NCBI RefSeq assembly: GCF_017592335.1 | Contig: NZ_JACNMP010000013.1 | Span: 28,421 to 92,420 of the forward strand | From: Pseudaestuariivita rosea | GTDB taxonomy: Bacteria; Pseudomonadota; Alphaproteobacteria; Rhodobacterales; Rhodobacteraceae | DNA length: 64,000 nucleotides | Direction: 5' to 3' | Shown here: one piece after another, positions 9,173 through 18,053 of the stretch | Numbering within the stretch: the first letter of the stretch is position 1 | Layout: each line of letters starts with the position of its first letter | Position numbers and translations under genes: made by a program | The notes under the pieces: generated by a model | The model's database searches: none | Told to the model about the DNA's origin: nothing | What the model saw: only the letters and a program-made list of their open reading frames with translations

Positions 9173-9206
9173 ATGGTCCGGAAGCAGTTCGAAAGCTCCG
9201 GACCAT
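9173..9206 (+). terminator. Hairpin at the end of the pyrimidine operon
   Basis: ATGGTCCGGA (9173-9182) and TCCGGACCAT (9197-9206) form a perfect 10-bp stem with a 14-nt loop, 9 nt after the binding-protein stop. There is no T-run, so termination may be weak. Confidence 0.6.
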
Positions 9207-9214
9207 CCTGCGCA

Positions 9215-9233
9215 TCCCGGACTTGATCCGGGA
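9215..9233. repeat. REP-type palindrome
   Basis: TCCCGGA (9215-9221) and TCCGGGA (9227-9233) flank CTTGA. A degenerate version, including the flanking GACCT, occurs at 28289-28311. Looks like a dispersed intergenic repeat. Confidence 0.5.
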
Positions 9234-9284
9234 CCTAACCGCTACATCTCGAAAATATTTCCAGCAAATTCGCTGCCATACCTG

Positions 9285-9857
9285 TCAGCTGTTCTTTTTA
9301 AATAGTCCAAACAGGCCACGAGATTTTGGTCTGGAAGACGCCGCGCGGGCTTGCAGGTCCGCCATCATCGCATCGATGGCTTGTGAAACGTCATATGGTT
9401 CTGTGACGGGAATCTGCGACCAGTCAATCTGTAACCACCACATGTCGTTTCCCTGTGGGTCGGTGACCTCTCCGGCACTTCTGGTAATGGCGGTGCTATG
9501 CATATGAAGATGAAACACCGCCAGTTTGGCGTTCTCTCGTGTATACAGTTTCTGATCCAGTTTGTTACGGATATCCGTCAGTTGAGGAATAAGGAAATTC
9601 AGTTTCCCTTCCAATGCTCCCTCGACACTGGCGCAGAGGGGTGACAGCCCAAATCCGCTTCCCAAAGCGGTCTGTTTGACACTGTCGGGCGCGGCGCGAA
9701 GTGCAGCCACAGTCTGAATGTCTTCGTAAAGAGACATTTTGTTTCCTTTGGACTGGAACGCCAGTCCTGCGGTATTGAGCAAATCTGCAAATTTCGCGTC
9801 GTTGTAGATCTGTTGCGGAAATATATCTTCAATGTGGAAGTTATAATTCAGAGACAT
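9285..9857 (-). CDS. Hypothetical protein under a phased triple operator
   Basis: A 190-residue protein, MSLNYNFHIEDIF at the start and a basic tail ending FGLFKKNS. A middle segment FHLHMHSTAITRS and DMWWLQIDW may be structured; there is no signal peptide or membrane helix. I do not recognise a family. The ATG is preceded by AAGGAAC. The 128 bp upstream hold three similar palindromes spaced 41 bp apart, so expression is probably tightly controlled. It stands alone between two unrelated operons. Confidence 0.65.
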   Translation of the reverse strand: MSLNYNFHIEDIFPQQIYNDAKFADLLNTAGLAFQSKGNKMSLYEDIQTVAALRAAPDSVKQTALGSGFGLSPLCASVEGALEGKLNFLIPQLTDIRNKLDQKLYTRENAKLAVFHLHMHSTAITRSAGEVTDPQGNDMWWLQIDWSQIPVTEPYDVSQAIDAMMADLQARAASSRPKSRGLFGLFKKNS

Positions 9858-9879
9858 GCTTGTTCCTTTTTTATATGCA

Positions 9880-9982
9880 AAATGTGTAAATTACACATTT
9901 AGTTTGATCCATTTGCTTGAAAATGTGCATTTTACACATTTATTGGGGCTTATTTTCTGGAAAATGTGCAAATTGTACATTC
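9880..9982. promoter_or_regulatory. Three phased palindromic operator-like sites
   Basis: Sites at 9880-9900, 9921-9941 and 9962-9982, each with AAATGTG and CACATTT half-sites separated by 7 nt; the first is fully symmetrical, the third has a degraded right half (TACATTC). Spacing is exactly 41 bp, close to four helical turns, so dimers would bind on one face of the DNA. They lie upstream of the minus-strand gene at 9285-9857. Confidence 0.75.
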
Positions 9983-9985
9983 GCC

Positions 9986-11389
9986 TCAAAGGGCTACGAT
10001 CTTGCCCGGGTTCATGATGTTGTGCGGGTCCAGGCTGCGTTTAATTGTGGCCATGATATCTGTTGCGGGGCCTAATTCTTTCTTTAGATACAACATCTTA
10101 CCCTGACCAATGCCGTGTTCGCCGGTGCAGGTGCCCTGCATCGAGATCGCCAGGTCGTTCAGCCAGCCGATGAACTCATCGGCCTTCGCGACCTCATCCG
10201 CGTTGTCCTTATCGATCAGCAGCAGCGTATGGAAATTTCCGTCCCCGGCATGTCCCACGATTGGCGCTAAGATATTCATTTCATTTAGCTTTTCTTGCGT
10301 CGCCGTCACACATTCGGCCAGCCGCGAAATCGGCACGCAGACATCCGTTGCCAGCCCCTGTGCGTCCGGCCGCAACTGCATACAGGCCCAATAGGCATCA
10401 TGCCGTGCCTGCCAGATTTTCGTGCGTTCTTCGGCACTTACGGTCCATTCAAAGCCGTGGCCGCCCATGTCTTCGGCGATTTCACCGAAAATGGCGGCTT
10501 GTTCCGCGACCGATGCCTCGGATCCATGAAATTCCAGCAATAACAATGGGGTATCCGGCAGGCTTAGCTTGGAATACGCATTGACGGCCTGAATGGTCAA
10601 CTGATCGAGCAGCTCAATCCGCGCCACCGGCACGCCATACTGGATCGTCGCAATCACCGCCTGACACGCCGCGTCTATGTCAGGAAAGCTGCACATGGCC
10701 GAGGACATGGCCTCGGGTATCCCGTTGAGTTTCAAGGTTAATTCCGTGATCACCCCAAGCGTGCCCTCGGACCCGATCAAAAGCCGGGTCAGGTCATAGC
10801 CTGCCGAAGACTTGCGGGCACGGCCGCCCGTGCGGATGATCTGCCCATCGGGCATAACCGCTTGAAGCGAAAGGATATTATCGCGCATCGTGCCATAGCG
10901 CACCGCATTCGTCCCCGACGCCCGGGTCGAGGCCATACCCCCCAAGCTGGCATTCGCGCCCGGATCAATCGGAAAAAACAACCCCTGATCGCGCAAGTAG
11001 GTATTAAGCTGGCTGCGCGTCACGCCCGGTTGCACGACACAGTCCAGATCCTGCGCGTTGACCGCCAATATCTGGTTCATCTGGCTCAGGTCCACCGACA
11101 CGCCGCCGCCCGGTGCATTCACGTGACCTTCCAGCGATGTGCCCGTGCCGAAGGGAATGACCGGCACGCGATGTTCGGCGCAAATCTGAATGATATCAGA
11201 GACTTCCTGGGTACTATGCGCAAAAACCACAGCATCAGGCGCCTGATTGGTCAGCCAGGTTGTGGTATGCCCGTGCTGATCGCGGATCGCCTGACCCAAC
11301 TGCAGCCGGTTACCGAAACGTTGCTTCAGGATCGCGGTCGCAGTTTCGATCGCGGTCTGGTTCCGGGGCAGGGTGGTGACTTGGGCCAA
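9986..11389 (-). CDS. FAD-linked 2-hydroxyacid dehydrogenase (D-lactate dehydrogenase / GlcD family)
   Basis: A 467-residue flavoprotein that oxidises a D-2-hydroxyacid such as D-lactate or glycolate. The FAD-binding segment is visible around VIPFGTGTSLEGH and GANASLGGMASTRASGTNAVRYG; the C-terminal domain carries VGHAGDGNFH and CTGEHGIGQGK, which hold the metal/substrate residues of this family. The start is a TTG at 11389 chosen because GGAGG sits 5 nt before it. Last gene of the minus-strand catabolic operon, directly after the TRAP genes, so its substrate may be brought in or produced by that pathway. Confidence 0.88.
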   Translation of the reverse strand: MAQVTTLPRNQTAIETATAILKQRFGNRLQLGQAIRDQHGHTTTWLTNQAPDAVVFAHSTQEVSDIIQICAEHRVPVIPFGTGTSLEGHVNAPGGGVSVDLSQMNQILAVNAQDLDCVVQPGVTRSQLNTYLRDQGLFFPIDPGANASLGGMASTRASGTNAVRYGTMRDNILSLQAVMPDGQIIRTGGRARKSSAGYDLTRLLIGSEGTLGVITELTLKLNGIPEAMSSAMCSFPDIDAACQAVIATIQYGVPVARIELLDQLTIQAVNAYSKLSLPDTPLLLLEFHGSEASVAEQAAIFGEIAEDMGGHGFEWTVSAEERTKIWQARHDAYWACMQLRPDAQGLATDVCVPISRLAECVTATQEKLNEMNILAPIVGHAGDGNFHTLLLIDKDNADEVAKADEFIGWLNDLAISMQGTCTGEHGIGQGKMLYLKKELGPATDIMATIKRSLDPHNIMNPGKIVAL

Positions 11390-11440
11390 GGTATCCTCCG
11401 AAACTGGCGCGCACCTGAAATGATGCGCGCCAAGCCTTTG

Positions 11441-12496
11441 TTATTGCAGGTCTTTCATGCGTGCATCGTTGATCTCGGCCTCTGCCTCGGCCACGGCGGT
11501 TGTCATCGCCTCAAAGATCCGCTCACCGCCATCAACATTGGCTTTGAACCAGTCAAAGACGGGTGCGGCAGCTTCGCGGAATGCGGCTTTTTCTTCGGGC
11601 GTGGGCACATAAAGATCGCCGCCACCGGCGACGAAATCCTCATAAGCCTGAATGGATTTCCGCTTGGGCGACGCGAACGTGGCCTGCTGAAGCGCATAGA
11701 AACCATCGACGACAACTCGACGCATATCTTCTGGCATGTCTGTGAACTTTTCATTCGACATCCACCACAGCGCGCCCATATAGGCGTGGCCGTCCAGCGT
11801 GATGTATTGCAGACCGGCATCGGGGAATTTCATGCCCATGATGTCGGTGATGCCGTTTTTCGACCCCTCGACAACGCCGGTTTGCAGGGATGTGAACAGT
11901 TCGGGCCATGGGATCGGCGTGGGCGAGGCACCAAGGGCGCGCACCAGTTCCTGCGGCAGGTCGGCGACGACGGTGCGGATTTTCAGACCTTCCATATCTG
12001 ACGGCTGCGCGATACGGCGTTCGGTGTTGGCAAAATTGCGCCAGCCGCCGGTGTTACCGATGGTCATCAGACGGATCGCATCGCCGGAATCCGCCATCGC
12101 CATCTCGCGCATGGTGCGGACGAAATCGCCCGATAGAACATGTTCTGCAATGCGGTCGTCGGCCATCAAATAGGGCAGGTCAAGTACCTGAACATAAGGG
12201 AAAATTCCCGCAGCACCGCCCGAGGTCGACACATAGATGTCAATCGATCCATCCGCCACGCCCTGCAGACACTCGGTGCCATTGGCGCACAGTTGAGTGC
12301 CCATGAAAATCTCAACCTCAATGGCGCCGTTCGAGGCGGATTCGACATAGTTCTTGAAAACAACCAGACCGTCATAGTCTTCGTCATTCTCATTCGAATT
12401 CGCAGTGGCCCGCAGGGTATATTCCTGCGCATGGGCGGCAAATGGTGCGGCCAGAAGCCCCGCAACCAGAAGCGATTTTGTTAGGGTTTTCAGCAT
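11441..12496 (-). CDS. dctP: TRAP transporter substrate-binding protein (DctP family)
   Basis: A 351-residue periplasmic protein with signal peptide MLKTLTKSLLVAGLLAAPFAAHA and mature start QEYTLRA. The family motif region AEHVLSGDFVRTMREMA and the ligand-arginine segment GLKIRTVVADLPQELVRALGASPTPIPWPELFTSLQTGVVEG are present in family order. It captures an organic acid for the membrane subunits encoded upstream. A strong GGGAGGA site precedes the ATG. Confidence 0.9.
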   Translation of the reverse strand: MLKTLTKSLLVAGLLAAPFAAHAQEYTLRATANSNENDEDYDGLVVFKNYVESASNGAIEVEIFMGTQLCANGTECLQGVADGSIDIYVSTSGGAAGIFPYVQVLDLPYLMADDRIAEHVLSGDFVRTMREMAMADSGDAIRLMTIGNTGGWRNFANTERRIAQPSDMEGLKIRTVVADLPQELVRALGASPTPIPWPELFTSLQTGVVEGSKNGITDIMGMKFPDAGLQYITLDGHAYMGALWWMSNEKFTDMPEDMRRVVVDGFYALQQATFASPKRKSIQAYEDFVAGGGDLYVPTPEEKAAFREAAAPVFDWFKANVDGGERIFEAMTTAVAEAEAEINDARMKDLQ

Positions 12497-12519
12497 GTTG
12501 TCCTCCCTCGTGACGCTGA

Positions 12520-13986
12520 TTAATCGACGAATCCCGTCAGACGCGGAACTGTCATGGATATTGCCGGGAAATATGTGATCAGGAAAATGACGAATATTTC
12601 AACGGCAAGAAATGGCAAAATGGCCTTGGCGATGGTTTCGACCTTTTCCCGACTGACGGTCGACGCCACAAACAGCACCAGCCCCATGGGCGGCGTAGCC
12701 AGACCGACCGTCAGGTTGACCGACATGATGATCGCGAAATGGACCGGATGCACCCCCAGTTCGGTAAAGATCGGCGCCAGGATCGGACCCAAGATGATGA
12801 TCGCAGGGCCAGCATCCAGGAACATGCCGACGATGAACAGCAGGATGTTGATCAGGAACAGCAGGATCAGTGGGTTTTCGCTAAGCGTCAGAATGAAGTC
12901 GGTCAGGATCTGCGGGGCGAAGGACAGCGATACGACAGTCTTGAACGCCACCGCCGCGCCCACCAGCAACAACACGGCCGAGGATGCCATGGCAGACCGT
13001 GCCAACACGCTGTAAAGATCATTCATCCGCATCGACCGTAATACGAAAAAGCTGACTACCAGCGCATAGGCAACGGCAATGGCCGAGGCCTCGGTCGGGG
13101 TGAAAACGCCCACCAGGATACCGCCCAGAATGATGATCGGGGTTTGCAGCGGCGCGACGGCCTTTTTGCAGATCAGGCGGAAATCATGGCTGACCGCCTG
13201 TCGATAGCGCATCAGCAACACATGGGCTATGGCCAGCATCAGCAGGAACAGGATGAATTTGCCCAAGCCGTCCAGTTGATACCCCGCCAGATTGCGCAAG
13301 GGGATTGTCAGGGCATAAAGGATGCCGCCGAAATTCAAACGCAGCAGCAACAGGGAAATCCAATATTCGACCGTGCTGATCTGCTGATCTTTGGTGACGA
13401 TCCGTTCGGCCTTGGGCAGATCATACTTGTCAGCCATCAGGTTGACGACTGCCATCAGCCCGACCCCTGCCAGAAACAGCGCCGCCACGCTTTCGCCCAT
13501 CACATACGCATAAATGATCATGATGCCCGACGGCGGGATGATCGGGCCAATGACGGATGACGCGGCGGTGACGGCGGCGGCGAATTTGCGAGTGTATCCG
13601 TTTCTCTCCATCGCGGGGATCAACGTTGAACCCAAAGCCGAGGTATCGGCGACCGCACTGCCTGACATACCTGCAAACAGGATCGACGACAGGATGTTCA
13701 CATGGGCCAACCCGCCGCGCAGATGGCCCATGAAGGCCTGGCTGAATTCGATCAGGCGCGTTGTGATGCCGCCGCGGTTCATAATCTCACCGGCCAGCAT
13801 GAAAAAGGGCAGGGCCATCAAAGGCGAGCCATTCACACCATTGAAAACATTCCGATAAAGCAATCCAAGATCGCGTGTTGACCCGTCTGCAATGATCAAC
13901 GCGCCCGATGAGGCCAGCATCGCAAAAACGATCGGAACGCCCAAAGCAATCAGAACCAGAAATACCGGAACCAGCCATAGCAGCAT
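12520..13986 (-). CDS. dctM: TRAP transporter large permease (DctM) with an extra central segment
   Basis: A 488-residue polytopic membrane protein of the DctM family. The usual motifs are there (ALPFFMLAGEIMNRGGIT, IPPSGIMIIYAYV, GVFTPTEASAIAVAYAL). It is longer than typical family members of about 425 residues: a stretch at about 190-260 between the two halves contains two additional hydrophobic segments (YWISLLLLRLNFGGILYAL and FILFLLMLAIAHVLLM). The start ATG shares its A with the stop of the DctQ gene. Confidence 0.9.
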   Translation of the reverse strand: MLLWLVPVFLVLIALGVPIVFAMLASSGALIIADGSTRDLGLLYRNVFNGVNGSPLMALPFFMLAGEIMNRGGITTRLIEFSQAFMGHLRGGLAHVNILSSILFAGMSGSAVADTSALGSTLIPAMERNGYTRKFAAAVTAASSVIGPIIPPSGIMIIYAYVMGESVAALFLAGVGLMAVVNLMADKYDLPKAERIVTKDQQISTVEYWISLLLLRLNFGGILYALTIPLRNLAGYQLDGLGKFILFLLMLAIAHVLLMRYRQAVSHDFRLICKKAVAPLQTPIIILGGILVGVFTPTEASAIAVAYALVVSFFVLRSMRMNDLYSVLARSAMASSAVLLLVGAAVAFKTVVSLSFAPQILTDFILTLSENPLILLFLINILLFIVGMFLDAGPAIIILGPILAPIFTELGVHPVHFAIIMSVNLTVGLATPPMGLVLFVASTVSREKVETIAKAILPFLAVEIFVIFLITYFPAISMTVPRLTGFVD

Positions 13987-14630
13987 CAGTCGGCCCCTTC
14001 CGCCATAGCAAGGGGTTTCAGCCGGTCCTGCCCACCCAAGATCGTGATGATCTGGCGCAGGATTAGTTCAAGGTTAACGATGAACATCAGACAGAAGCCA
14101 ATAAAGAGCGATAAGAACGCCCACCAGTTGCGAAACCGCAGTGACTCGCCGCCGACCCAATCCAGCGGAATGCGCAGCGAGGACATCGAAGACAGCGTAC
14201 CACGGCCCATCAATGAGTTGATGTTGTCCCATCCCAACCTGATGCCGTAAATGATGACGACCATCGCAAGACACATCAGGATCAAAGTCAATATCGCCGA
14301 AAAGAGGCGCGGCAATATGCGTTCCAGAATATCAACGGACACAAAACCGCCGTAGCGATACGCCATGGGTGCAATCAGACCTATCATCCAGACCATCAGA
14401 AAAAGGGCCGCTCCTTCTGACCAGGACAATGCCCCGTTTGGCATGCCGGCCCAGATATATGTTCTGATCTGATCAAACAGCCAGCTTTGACCAAGGTAGC
14501 GAAAGAAGACCTGCGCCAGTATGGCAAAGACCATTGTCAGCAATGCCAAAGCCGCCAACGCCTTGCTGATGCGCAGGATGAAGTCGTTAAACAGTTGCAA
14601 GGGCGTTAACAGCCCAAACAACAGCGCCAT
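13986..14630 (-). CDS. dctQ: TRAP transporter small permease (DctQ)
   Basis: A 214-residue four-helix membrane protein, small subunit of the TRAP importer. The start at 14630 (MALLFGLLTPLQ) is chosen because GGAGG lies 7 nt upstream; an ATG at 14645 would add five residues. Hydrophobic segments at about 22-45, 75-95, 105-130 and 175-195. Coupled to dctM by a TGATG overlap. Confidence 0.86.
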   Translation of the reverse strand: MALLFGLLTPLQLFNDFILRISKALAALALLTMVFAILAQVFFRYLGQSWLFDQIRTYIWAGMPNGALSWSEGAALFLMVWMIGLIAPMAYRYGGFVSVDILERILPRLFSAILTLILMCLAMVVIIYGIRLGWDNINSLMGRGTLSSMSSLRIPLDWVGGESLRFRNWWAFLSLFIGFCLMFIVNLELILRQIITILGGQDRLKPLAMAEGAD

Positions 14631-14680
14631 GGCGCGTCCTCCCATAGTGGTCCTTTGGTGGACCTTTTAACTATCGGGCG

Positions 14681-15172
14681 TTACAGCCCGTTCGTAAAGC
14701 AGCCATATTCGCCGCCGGAAAAAACCAATGGCGCGCCGTCGCGCAGGGCGGCCCGTGTGACACGGCCCAGGATGATCAGGTGATCGCCCGCGTCATGGGT
14801 CGTTTCAAGCTGGCATTCAAAGCGCGCCAGGCAGCCACCGATCAGCGGCACGTTGTGTTCGTTTTGGGTGACCTGCAGGCCGTCAAAGGCTGAAAGAGAT
14901 TTCGCAAAACCGCCGCAAATGGGCTGCTGTTCCTGACCCAGAACATGGATGGCGAAATGCGGCGCGGTTTCGAAATACTTGAACCTGCGCGATGATTTGG
15001 CAGGCGACCACAGCACCAACGGCGGGTCCAGCGATACACTGGCAAAGCTGTTTGCGGTGATGCCGATGGGGCCGTCACCTGAGGGAACCGTGACGATTGT
15101 AACACCGGTTGCAAACCGTCCAAGCGCGTCGCGAAAGGCGCGTTGATCTGCATCCGGCTGAAATATCTGCAT
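14681..15172 (-). CDS. Flavin reductase family protein
   Basis: A 163-residue FMN-binding split-barrel protein that reduces free flavin with NAD(P)H for a partner monooxygenase. Motifs GRFATGVTIVT, GITANSFASVSLDPPLVLW and RFECQLETTHDAGDHLIILG are typical of the HpaC/flavin-reductase family. The ATG at 15172 follows AGGGGGGA and is preferred to a GTG at 15196. The luciferase-like monooxygenase two genes upstream is the likely partner. Confidence 0.88.
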   Translation of the reverse strand: MQIFQPDADQRAFRDALGRFATGVTIVTVPSGDGPIGITANSFASVSLDPPLVLWSPAKSSRRFKYFETAPHFAIHVLGQEQQPICGGFAKSLSAFDGLQVTQNEHNVPLIGGCLARFECQLETTHDAGDHLIILGRVTRAALRDGAPLVFSGGEYGCFTNGL

Positions 15173-15195
15173 AAATCCCCCCTGACCGCCGTCCA

Positions 15196-16095
15196 CTACG
15201 GTACCTCGTTACCTAGGGCCGCGGTGTAAAGATCAAACCAGGTTTCGCGGTCCATCTGCACGGTGAAGGCGTCGGAAAACTGTTTGATCCGGTCCAGATT
15301 GTTTGTGCCCATCACCGGGATGATCCGCGCAGGATGCGCCAGCAGCCAGGCCACCGCGACGGATGCGATATCGGTGCTGTTGCTTTGCGCGACGTCGGCC
15401 AGCTTGGTCCGCAGGGCAGGATCGGCATCGGTGCCCCGCATCAGGCTGCCACCGCCCAAGGGCGACCAGGCCATCGGCGGCACGCCACGTTCCTGCAGAT
15501 ACGCGATATCGCCGTTGGTGAAGGGGCTGTGTTGGGCCAGACTGATTTCGATCTGATTGGTGACCAACTGATTTTTCATCGCCGATTGTAACAACGTCCA
15601 GTCGTGCAGCTTGAAGTTCGACACGCCCACCGTCCGCACCTTGCCGCTGGCCACGACTTCGTCCAGCGCCGCGCCCGTTTCGTGGTGGTCCATCAACGGA
15701 TCGGGCCGGTGGATCAGCAGGCAATCGATCTGCTCAATATTCATATATTCTAGCGAGTTATCGACCGAAGCTAAGATATGTTCGCGTGACGTATCATAGT
15801 ATTTCACACGACGTCCCGCGTATTTACCAATGGGTGCAATGATATCGCATTTCGTCACGATCTCCATCTGGTCGCGCAGATGCGGCGCGGCTTTCAGCGC
15901 AGCGCCCAGCAACGCCTCGGCCCCGTAATCGCCATAGATGTCAGCCTGATCAAAGGTCGTCAGGCCCTGTTCCAGACAGGCCTCAATCTTGGCCTGCACA
16001 TGGGCAGACGAGGTATCGCTGTCATAGGCCAAGCGCCACATCCCATAGACAATACGGCTAAATTCCAGATCATCGGTCAGCTTGATACGTTCCAT
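15196..16095 (-). CDS. Aldo/keto reductase
   Basis: A 299-residue TIM-barrel NADPH oxidoreductase (YdhF-like). The catalytic tetrad region is visible: DQADIYGDYGAEALLG (Asp and Tyr), then VTKCDI (Lys) and DCLLIHRPDP (His); the cofactor loop contains PVMGTNNLDRI. It reduces an aldehyde or ketone. The ATG at 16095 overlaps the stop of the monooxygenase (TAATG); longer frames reach into that gene. Confidence 0.88.
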   Translation of the reverse strand: MERIKLTDDLEFSRIVYGMWRLAYDSDTSSAHVQAKIEACLEQGLTTFDQADIYGDYGAEALLGAALKAAPHLRDQMEIVTKCDIIAPIGKYAGRRVKYYDTSREHILASVDNSLEYMNIEQIDCLLIHRPDPLMDHHETGAALDEVVASGKVRTVGVSNFKLHDWTLLQSAMKNQLVTNQIEISLAQHSPFTNGDIAYLQERGVPPMAWSPLGGGSLMRGTDADPALRTKLADVAQSNSTDIASVAVAWLLAHPARIIPVMGTNNLDRIKQFSDAFTVQMDRETWFDLYTAALGNEVP

Positions 16096-17252
16096 TAGCG
16101 GCGCTCTCCTACGCCCAGTGGCGTGGCTGGTGTTTGGGATGGGATCCTGCCGTAAACCTCGGGCAGGGAACAAGTTTTCAGGTTCGGCAAGACCCGTTGT
16201 CCAAATGATTTGCACTCATCGATATGCGGATAACCCGAGAAGATAAAGGCGCGAATGCCCATCTTCTGGTACTCTTCGATCTGTGTCATGATCTGATCGG
16301 TTGACCCCACCAGCGCCGCGCCGCATCCCGACCGTGCGCGCCCGACGCCCGTCCAAAGATGCGCTTCCACATATCCGAACTTATCCGCCAGCTCGCGGGC
16401 CTTGGCCTGATGCGCAACGCCCAGACTGATGCTATCATGGGCACGGTCGCGGATCAGCTGGCCATATTCGTCATTCAGCTTGCTGACCAGATGTTCGGCG
16501 TATTCTTTGGCCTCGACCTCGGTATCGCGCACGATCATATGCACACGCAGACCGTAATCCAGTGTACGATTGTACCTTGTTGCAACCTCGTTCACGGCCT
16601 TCATACGTTCGGCCAATTGTTCCTTAGGCTCAGGCCACATCAGATAGACGTCGCAGTGCTGGCCGCACAGCTCCAACGCCGCAGGGGAATAGCCACCGAA
16701 ATACAAAAGCGGACCGCCATTCTGCTGATAGGGACGGGCTGGGTCGGTATTTATACCTTTGAAATCATAGATTTCGCCGTTGTAGTTGATTTCATCCTGC
16801 GTCCAGGCCTGTTTCAAAATTTCAACGACTTCGCGGGACCGTTGATAGCGATAATTGCTTTCAGCCACCTCACCCGGAAAGTCGGAACTGATCACGTTCA
16901 GAGTCAGGCGACCTTTCAGCATATGATCCAGCGTGGCCACCGTGCGGGCCAGCATGATGGGCTGCATTTCACCGCAACGAATTGCGGCCAACATGTTGAT
17001 TTTGCTGGTCAAAGGGGCGCAACCGGCCACAAAGCTCAAGGTATCCTGACCCACCTGATAGGACGATGGGCAAAGTATATTGCGAAACCCCTGTGCCTCG
17101 GCCTCAAGCAGAATATCGCGGCAATGGTCCCAACTTGACCGCAAAGCCCCATTGGGCACGCCCAGAAATTCATAGTCATCGGAACACAGCGCCGAAAACC
17201 ACGATACCTCGGCCGCATTCAGGTCGGGTGACGTTATGGGCACAACGGTCAT
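16095..17252 (-). CDS. LLM-class flavin-dependent monooxygenase
   Basis: A 385-residue bacterial-luciferase-like monooxygenase close to alkanesulfonate monooxygenase SsuD (APLTSKINMLAAIRCGEMQP, LTLNVISSDFPGEVAESNYRYQRSREVVEILK, PLLYFGGYSPAALELCGQHCDVYLMW). It uses reduced FMN from a reductase, here probably the product of 14681-15172, to oxidise a substrate. First gene of the minus-strand operon, with a strong GGGAGGAG site. The substrate is not deducible; the TRAP importer suggests a carboxylic acid or sulfonate. Confidence 0.88.
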   Translation of the reverse strand: MTVVPITSPDLNAAEVSWFSALCSDDYEFLGVPNGALRSSWDHCRDILLEAEAQGFRNILCPSSYQVGQDTLSFVAGCAPLTSKINMLAAIRCGEMQPIMLARTVATLDHMLKGRLTLNVISSDFPGEVAESNYRYQRSREVVEILKQAWTQDEINYNGEIYDFKGINTDPARPYQQNGGPLLYFGGYSPAALELCGQHCDVYLMWPEPKEQLAERMKAVNEVATRYNRTLDYGLRVHMIVRDTEVEAKEYAEHLVSKLNDEYGQLIRDRAHDSISLGVAHQAKARELADKFGYVEAHLWTGVGRARSGCGAALVGSTDQIMTQIEEYQKMGIRAFIFSGYPHIDECKSFGQRVLPNLKTCSLPEVYGRIPSQTPATPLGVGERR

Positions 17253-17297
17253 CGAATCTCCTCCCGGCTTCGATTTTTACCTTGCGTAGCATCCACT

Positions 17298-17322
17298 TTG
17301 ATATGCATCAATACTATATCAA
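17298..17322. promoter_or_regulatory. Operator-like inverted repeat between divergent genes
   Basis: TTGATAT (17298-17304) and ATATCAA (17316-17322) are perfect inverted half-sites, with a further ATCAA at 17307-17311. They sit in the 99-bp region between the monooxygenase operon and the GntR gene and may be the GntR binding site. Confidence 0.45.
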
Positions 17323-17351
17323 TTTTCGGCCGCGAGAGGGAGGCGTGCCCG

Positions 17352-18050
17352 ATGACCACTTCTTCAGCGTTGCCGAAGTATCTGCAGATCAGCGAAATGC
17401 TGATCCGTGAAATCGCGGCAGGCCATCTGCCCGAGGGCACCCGGCTGCCGCCGGAACGTCAGATGGCAGAACAGCATGGTATATCTGTCGGAACGCTGCG
17501 CAAGGCGCTTGGCGATCTTGAACAAAAGGGGCTTCTGCATCGTATTCAGGGATCTGGCAATTATATTACAGTTCAACCGGTTACGGATAGTATTTATTCT
17601 TTTTTCCGGCTCGAGCTGACCCAGGGCGGAGGTTTACCCACGGCCTGTGTGATCAGTGTCGACAGGTTGGTGAAACCGGTGGATTTGCCACATTTTGGCA
17701 CCAGTGATGAGGCACATCGCATTCGTCGCCTGCGCAGTCTGAGTGGTGTGCCCGCGGCCCTTGAGGAAATCTGGCTGGATGCCAGTTATGCCCGCAAGAT
17801 TGACGCAGCGGACCTGCTTGAATCGCTTTATCTTTTCTATAAAGGCCAGCTTGGTTTGATCGTAACACAGGTCGAAGACCGCATTGGCGTGGCCCCCGTG
17901 CCCGATTGGGTGCCCGATAAGTTCGGCATGTCAGCTAATGCGCCTGCGGGCTTTATCGAACGTATCAGCCGATCCCAAACCGGCCAGCCATGTGAATTTT
18001 CGCGCACCTGGTTCAACCCTGAAAAAGCGCGTTATATCAACCGCCTGTAA
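17352..18050 (+). CDS. GntR-family transcriptional regulator (UTRA ligand domain)
   Basis: A 232-residue regulator. Residues 1-70 form the GntR winged helix (PKYLQISEMLIREIAAGHLPEGTRLPPERQMAEQHGISVGTLRKALGDLEQKGLL); the rest fits a UTRA small-molecule-binding domain. Start at 17352 is set by GGGAGG 8 nt upstream; the longer frame to 17298 covers the operator. Divergent from the monooxygenase/TRAP operon, which it probably controls, and followed 3 bp later by a dehydrogenase gene. Confidence 0.88.
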   Translation: MTTSSALPKYLQISEMLIREIAAGHLPEGTRLPPERQMAEQHGISVGTLRKALGDLEQKGLLHRIQGSGNYITVQPVTDSIYSFFRLELTQGGGLPTACVISVDRLVKPVDLPHFGTSDEAHRIRRLRSLSGVPAALEEIWLDASYARKIDAADLLESLYLFYKGQLGLIVTQVEDRIGVAPVPDWVPDKFGMSANAPAGFIERISRSQTGQPCEFSRTWFNPEKARYINRL

Positions 18051-18053
18051 AAC

